DNA of 64,000 nucleotides from Marinibacterium anthonyi (GTDB taxonomy: Bacteria > Pseudomonadota > Alphaproteobacteria > Rhodobacterales > Rhodobacteraceae), in the NCBI GenBank assembly GCA_003217735.2, contig CP031585.1:248001-312000 (forward strand). The letters run 5' to 3'. Within the stretch, counting starts at the first letter, position 1. The number at the start of each line of letters is the position of its first letter. The notes beneath the pieces are model-generated. The model had not been told where the DNA came from, made no database searches, and saw only the letters and a list, made by a program, of their open reading frames with translations. The position numbers and the translations under genes are program-made. Below are positions 61,129 through 64,000 of the stretch, in pieces.

Positions 61129-61635
61129 ATGGCGCGGCGTCAGACCAGCACATACGGGTTCAAGCAGACCGCCGCCCTTCTGGGCACGCGGATACGCAAG
61201 GCATCGGAAAGCCGGGGCTTTGCCGTGTCGCGCGTGCTGACCCATTGGGAAGAGGTCGTGGGCCCCGAGACCGCCGCCATCTGCCGGCCCGTCGAAGTAA
61301 GCTATGGCCGCAAGGGCTTTGGCGCGACGCTGACGCTGCTGACCACGGGCGCGCAGGCGCCGATGCTGGAAATGCAGAAGGAACGCATTCGCGACCGGGT
61401 CAACGCCACCTACGGCTACAACGCCATCTCGCGAATCCGCATCACCCAGACCGCGCCCACGGGCTTTGCCGAAGGGCGGGCGGCCTTTGCCGCCGCGCCC
61501 AGGGCCGAGCCCAAGCCGGTCGATCCGGCGATCCGGCAGGCGGCCCATGACACGGCCGACGGGGTGGCCGACGACGGGCTGCGCCAGGCGCTTGAAACGC
61601 TGGCCCGAAACGTTCTTGCGAAATCCAGAAGTTGA
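61129..61635 (+). CDS. dciA: DciA-family (DUF721) helicase loader
   Basis: A 168-residue protein whose first 100 residues match DUF721/DciA (VLTHWEEVVGPETAAIC, AQAPMLEMQKERIRDRVNATYGYNAISRIRI). DciA loads the replicative helicase DnaB in bacteria that lack DnaC. The C-terminal ~50 residues look disordered. It is divergent from mutY and followed ten bases later by the dsbA-like gene; the mutY-dciA-dsbA order is common in Rhodobacterales. Confidence 0.88.
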   Translation: MARRQTSTYGFKQTAALLGTRIRKASESRGFAVSRVLTHWEEVVGPETAAICRPVEVSYGRKGFGATLTLLTTGAQAPMLEMQKERIRDRVNATYGYNAISRIRITQTAPTGFAEGRAAFAAAPRAEPKPVDPAIRQAAHDTADGVADDGLRQALETLARNVLAKSRS

Positions 61636-61645
61636 GAGAGAATTC

Positions 61646-62326
61646 ATGATCCGCACCCTCATCTCCACCGGGGTATCCGCCCTGCTGCTTGCCGCCGCCT
61701 ATGCCTTCCTGGCGATGCCCGTGTCGAGTCCGGGCGAAACCAGCCTGCTGCCGGGCGCCGCCATGGCACAGGAAGCCGCCGCCGAGGATGTCGACACCTC
61801 GACCATTCGCGAGATGGTGATGGGGGCCGAGGACGCGCCGATCACGATGATCGAATATGCCTCCTACACCTGCCCCCATTGCGCGGCCTTCGCCGAGGGG
61901 CCGTTCAAGGAGATCAAGAAGAACTACATCGACACCGGCAAGGTGAAGCTGATCTACCGCGAGGTCTATTTCGACAAGTTCGGGCTGTGGGCGTCGATGA
62001 TCGCGCGCTGCGCGGGGCCGGACCGGTTCTTCGGTGTGAACGAGCTGCTGTATTCGACCCAGCGCGACTGGGTTCAGGCGGGCGATACCCAGGCGATCGT
62101 GGGCGAGCTGAAGAAGATCGGCCGGATGGCCGGGCTGGACGACGCGGCGCTGGAAAGCTGCCTGCAGGACGGCGACAAGGCCCGCACGCTGGTGGCCTGG
62201 TTCCAGGAAAATGCCGAAGCCGACGACGTGACCGGCACGCCGACTTTCATCATCGACGGCGAGAAAGTGCCGAACCAGCCCTATTCGGATTTCGAGAAGC
62301 TGTTCGACGCCAAGCTGGGCGAGTGA
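61646..62326 (+). CDS. DsbA-family thiol-disulfide oxidoreductase
   Basis: A 226-residue periplasmic thioredoxin-fold protein. N-terminal signal or anchor (residues 1-41, ending AMAQ), active site C76-P-H-C79 in YTCPHCA, and a cis-Pro loop VTGTPTFII. CPHC is the DsbA-type motif, so it introduces disulfides in exported proteins. It belongs to the DsbA/BdbD-like group that includes ScsC/Com1. Ends before a convergent terminator. Confidence 0.92.
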   Translation: MIRTLISTGVSALLLAAAYAFLAMPVSSPGETSLLPGAAMAQEAAAEDVDTSTIREMVMGAEDAPITMIEYASYTCPHCAAFAEGPFKEIKKNYIDTGKVKLIYREVYFDKFGLWASMIARCAGPDRFFGVNELLYSTQRDWVQAGDTQAIVGELKKIGRMAGLDDAALESCLQDGDKARTLVAWFQENAEADDVTGTPTFIIDGEKVPNQPYSDFEKLFDAKLGE

Positions 62327-62388
62327 TCGGCCGCCGGCCCTGACGTCGGTCCGACCCCGACCGTAGTTTCCGGTTCCCAGGTCTGTCT

Positions 62389-62457
62389 GGGGTATTTGGA
62401 AAGAGAAAGAAGCAGCAGGGCGCGACCTTGCTGCTTCTTTCTCTTAAAAAATACCCC
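62389..62457. terminator. Shared terminator family, copy C
   Basis: AAGAGAAAGAAGCAGCA/TGCTGCTTCTTTCTCTT inner 17-bp stem plus outer GGGGTATTT/AAATACCCC, with a small internal loop. Between the convergent dsbA-like and lpxK genes. Confidence 0.87.
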
Positions 62458-62476
62458 TCGCCGAAGGCACCGCGCG

Positions 62477-63478
62477 TCAGCGCGGTTGTGGCGCGACCTT
62501 TGCCAGCATGTCCCGCAGCGCGGTGTCGTCCTCGATGGCCAGCCGCACCGGAAGGGTGATCACCTTGAACCGGAACTCGGGCGGCAGGCGGACGGCGTCC
62601 TTTTCCGTGGTGACCAGTTGCGCGTTGCGGGCCATGGCCTCGGTTTCCAGGCGGGACAGCAGGGCGGGGCCGAGCGGTTGGTGGTCGTCCAGCGCCTCGG
62701 CGCGGATGAGATCGACGCCAAGCGCGCGCAGGGTGGCGAAGAACTTGGCCGGGCGGCCGATGCCGGCGAAGGCCAGCGCGCGGGTGGTGGACCAGTCCAT
62801 GCCGGTGTTCAGCGGCTCCAGCGCGCCGGTGAAGCGGGGCAGTGGGATGCGGTCGCCCCAGGTGTCGGTGAACCGGGCTTGGGCGGTGTCGGGGCCCAGG
62901 GACAGCACGGCGTCGGCGCGGGCAAGGCCCTTGACCACGGGTTCGCGCAGGGGTCCGGCGGGCAGGCACAGGCCGTTGCCAAAGCCGGTTTCCGCGTCGA
63001 CCACGATCAGCGACAGGTCCTTTGCCAGCCCCGGGTTCTGGAACCCGTCGTCCAGCAGGACCACCGTGGCGCCTTCGGCTTCGGCCAGCCGGCCGCCGGC
63101 GGCGCGGTCCTTTGACATCACCACCTCGGCGAAGGCGGCCAGCAGCAGGGCTTCGTCACCGACCTGGGTGGCCGTGTGGCGGGCGGGGTCGACGCGCAGG
63201 GGGCCGTCGAGCGTGCCGCCGTGGCCGCGGGTGACCACCATGGGGCGGTGGTGCAGGCGGGCCAGCGCCTCGATCAGCCAGATGACCGTGGGGGTCTTGC
63301 CGGTGCCCCCGGCGTTCAGGTTGCCGACGCAGATCACCGGCACGCCCAGCGTCGCCTGTGGCGGCTGCGCCACGCGCCGGGCCGTGGCGGTGGCATAGAT
63401 CCGGCCCAGGGGCGACAGCAGGCGGGCGGCAAGGCCCGGGCGGGCGGGGTCGTTCTGCCAGAAGTCAGGCGGTTTCAT
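62477..63478 (-). CDS. lpxK: Tetraacyldisaccharide 4'-kinase
   Basis: A 333-residue lipid A kinase. Walker A GGTGKT at 57-62 follows VGNLNAGG; the DDGFQN motif lies in the middle. It phosphorylates the 4' position of the lipid A precursor at the inner membrane. Its start overlaps the end of waaA by 14 bases, so lipid A kinase and KDO transferase are co-expressed. Confidence 0.95.
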   Translation of the reverse strand: MKPPDFWQNDPARPGLAARLLSPLGRIYATATARRVAQPPQATLGVPVICVGNLNAGGTGKTPTVIWLIEALARLHHRPMVVTRGHGGTLDGPLRVDPARHTATQVGDEALLLAAFAEVVMSKDRAAGGRLAEAEGATVVLLDDGFQNPGLAKDLSLIVVDAETGFGNGLCLPAGPLREPVVKGLARADAVLSLGPDTAQARFTDTWGDRIPLPRFTGALEPLNTGMDWSTTRALAFAGIGRPAKFFATLRALGVDLIRAEALDDHQPLGPALLSRLETEAMARNAQLVTTEKDAVRLPPEFRFKVITLPVRLAIEDDTALRDMLAKVAPQPR

Positions 63479-64000
63479 CGGCCGTTCCGTTTTCGGTGGC
63501 GTCGAGGGTTTCGATGACCAGGTCCGACAGCCGGTCGATCAGCCAGGCGCCTTCGGTGACCACGTCCCAGCCGGCCAGCGCCATGCGGGCGGCCTCTTCG
63601 GGCTGGATCAGGTGCAGGATGACCTCGGCCATGTGCTGGGCGCCCTGCACCAGCTGGGTGGCGCCGGCCTGGGCCAGGCGTTCGAAGGCCGGGCCGTAGG
63701 CGCCGGTATGGCTGCCGTGCAGCACCGCGGAGCCGAGGGCGGCAGGGATGAAGGGATGGGTGGCGGGGTCGTCCTCGGGGCTGAGGGTGCCGCCCAGAAC
63801 GCTGATCGGGGCGAGGCGGAACCACAGCGCCGGGCTTTCGGGGTCGCAGACCATCAGGACCTGGACGAATTCGTCGATCGGATCGCCCGGATACCATTCG
63901 ATGTACCGCAGCCCCGCACCGTCCAGCATGGCGCGCAGGTCGGCCATGGCAAAGCTGTCGGCGGGTGTGATCACAAGCAGCAGGCGATGGGCCAGGCGCA
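63465..64000 (-). CDS. waaA: KDO transferase WaaA, N-terminus outside window
   Basis: The last 178 residues of a GT30 KDO transferase: [11 protein letters not shown], then [38 protein letters not shown], the nucleotide-sugar-binding region of the family. The frame stays open to the window edge (RLAHRLLLV...), so the first part lies beyond base 64000. WaaA adds KDO to lipid IVA. A GTG at 63974 is not the real start. Confidence 0.85.
   Translation of the reverse strand, partial: RLAHRLLLVITPADSFAMADLRAMLDGAGLRYIEWYPGDPIDEFVQVLMVCDPESPALWFRLAPISVLGGTLSPEDDPATHPFIPAALGSAVLHGSHTGAYGPAFERLAQAGATQLVQGAQHMAEVILHLIQPEEAARMALAGWDVVTEGAWLIDRLSDLVIETLDATENGTADETA

Overview
The window looks like chromosomal DNA of a GC-rich alphaproteobacterium, most likely a Rhodobacterales (Roseobacter/Paracoccus-type) species. 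The reasons are the rnhB-ccrM gene pair with GANTC sites in front of ccrM, a DMGDH/GcvT-type aminomethyltransferase, an mbfA-Crp-bfr iron block next to cydDC-cydABX, mutY-dciA-dsbA-lpxK-waaA housekeeping genes, and shared hairpin terminators with long GGGGTATTT...AAATACCCC arms. This assignment is inference from gene content and style. Both edges cut a gene: the first (aminomethyltransferase) lacks its 5' part, the last (waaA, minus strand) lacks its N-terminal part.

Layout. 0-12 kb: aminomethyltransferase domain, RarD exporter, M20 amidohydrolase, a Tat/Sec-type arylsulfatase, a lipoate ligase with an accessory domain at its N-terminus, an RluA pseudouridine synthase, an orphan PAAR spike gene with an unknown 400-residue partner, an aldehyde dehydrogenase and a 1-Cys peroxiredoxin. 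12-22 kb: iron and respiration block (membrane ferritin MbfA, Crp/Fnr regulator, bacterioferritin, then cydD-cydC-cydA-cydB-cydX, all on the minus strand) and an AraC regulator. 22-25 kb: a 56-residue Cys-rich protein, a YcaQ-type DNA glycosylase, a LacI regulator and tRNA-Arg(CCT). 25.1-26.6 kb: a decayed accessory patch with transposase fragments and a truncated gene.

26.6-47.4 kb is a catabolic and transport region: an isochorismatase-fold hydrolase, an amidase divergent from a spermidine/putrescine-type ABC transporter (binding protein, two permeases, ATPase; split by two small membrane genes, one a PACE efflux protein), three MFS exporters, a LysR regulator, an N-carbamoylsarcosine-amidase-like enzyme paired with a nitrilase-fold hydrolase, a second arylsulfatase, two tandem RutA-like flavin monooxygenases and a second amidase. 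Together these suggest uptake and stepwise opening of an amide, ureide or N-heterocyclic compound. The substrate cannot be read from sequence.

47.5-51 kb is a possible signalling set: an adenylate cyclase with an N-terminal DUF427 domain, a membrane-anchored winged-helix protein and small secreted proteins. 51-54 kb holds rnhB, ccrM and a gene-poor stretch. 53.5-64 kb holds a MarR regulator divergent from a quinone-oxidoreductase-like gene, an MFS exporter behind a SoxR/MerR-type operator, a DEDD exonuclease, a membrane adenylate cyclase, an AlkB alkane hydroxylase, then mutY, dciA, dsbA, lpxK and waaA.

Non-coding structure is unusually readable. There are three copies of one hairpin terminator family, two copies of a 20-bp palindrome with a TTTACC motif at the same 59-base offset, a shared 19-base site in front of both halves of the split ABC transporter, several short tandem duplications at gene ends, and one 26-bp perfect hairpin. 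No CRISPR array, rRNA, prophage or intact insertion sequence was found.
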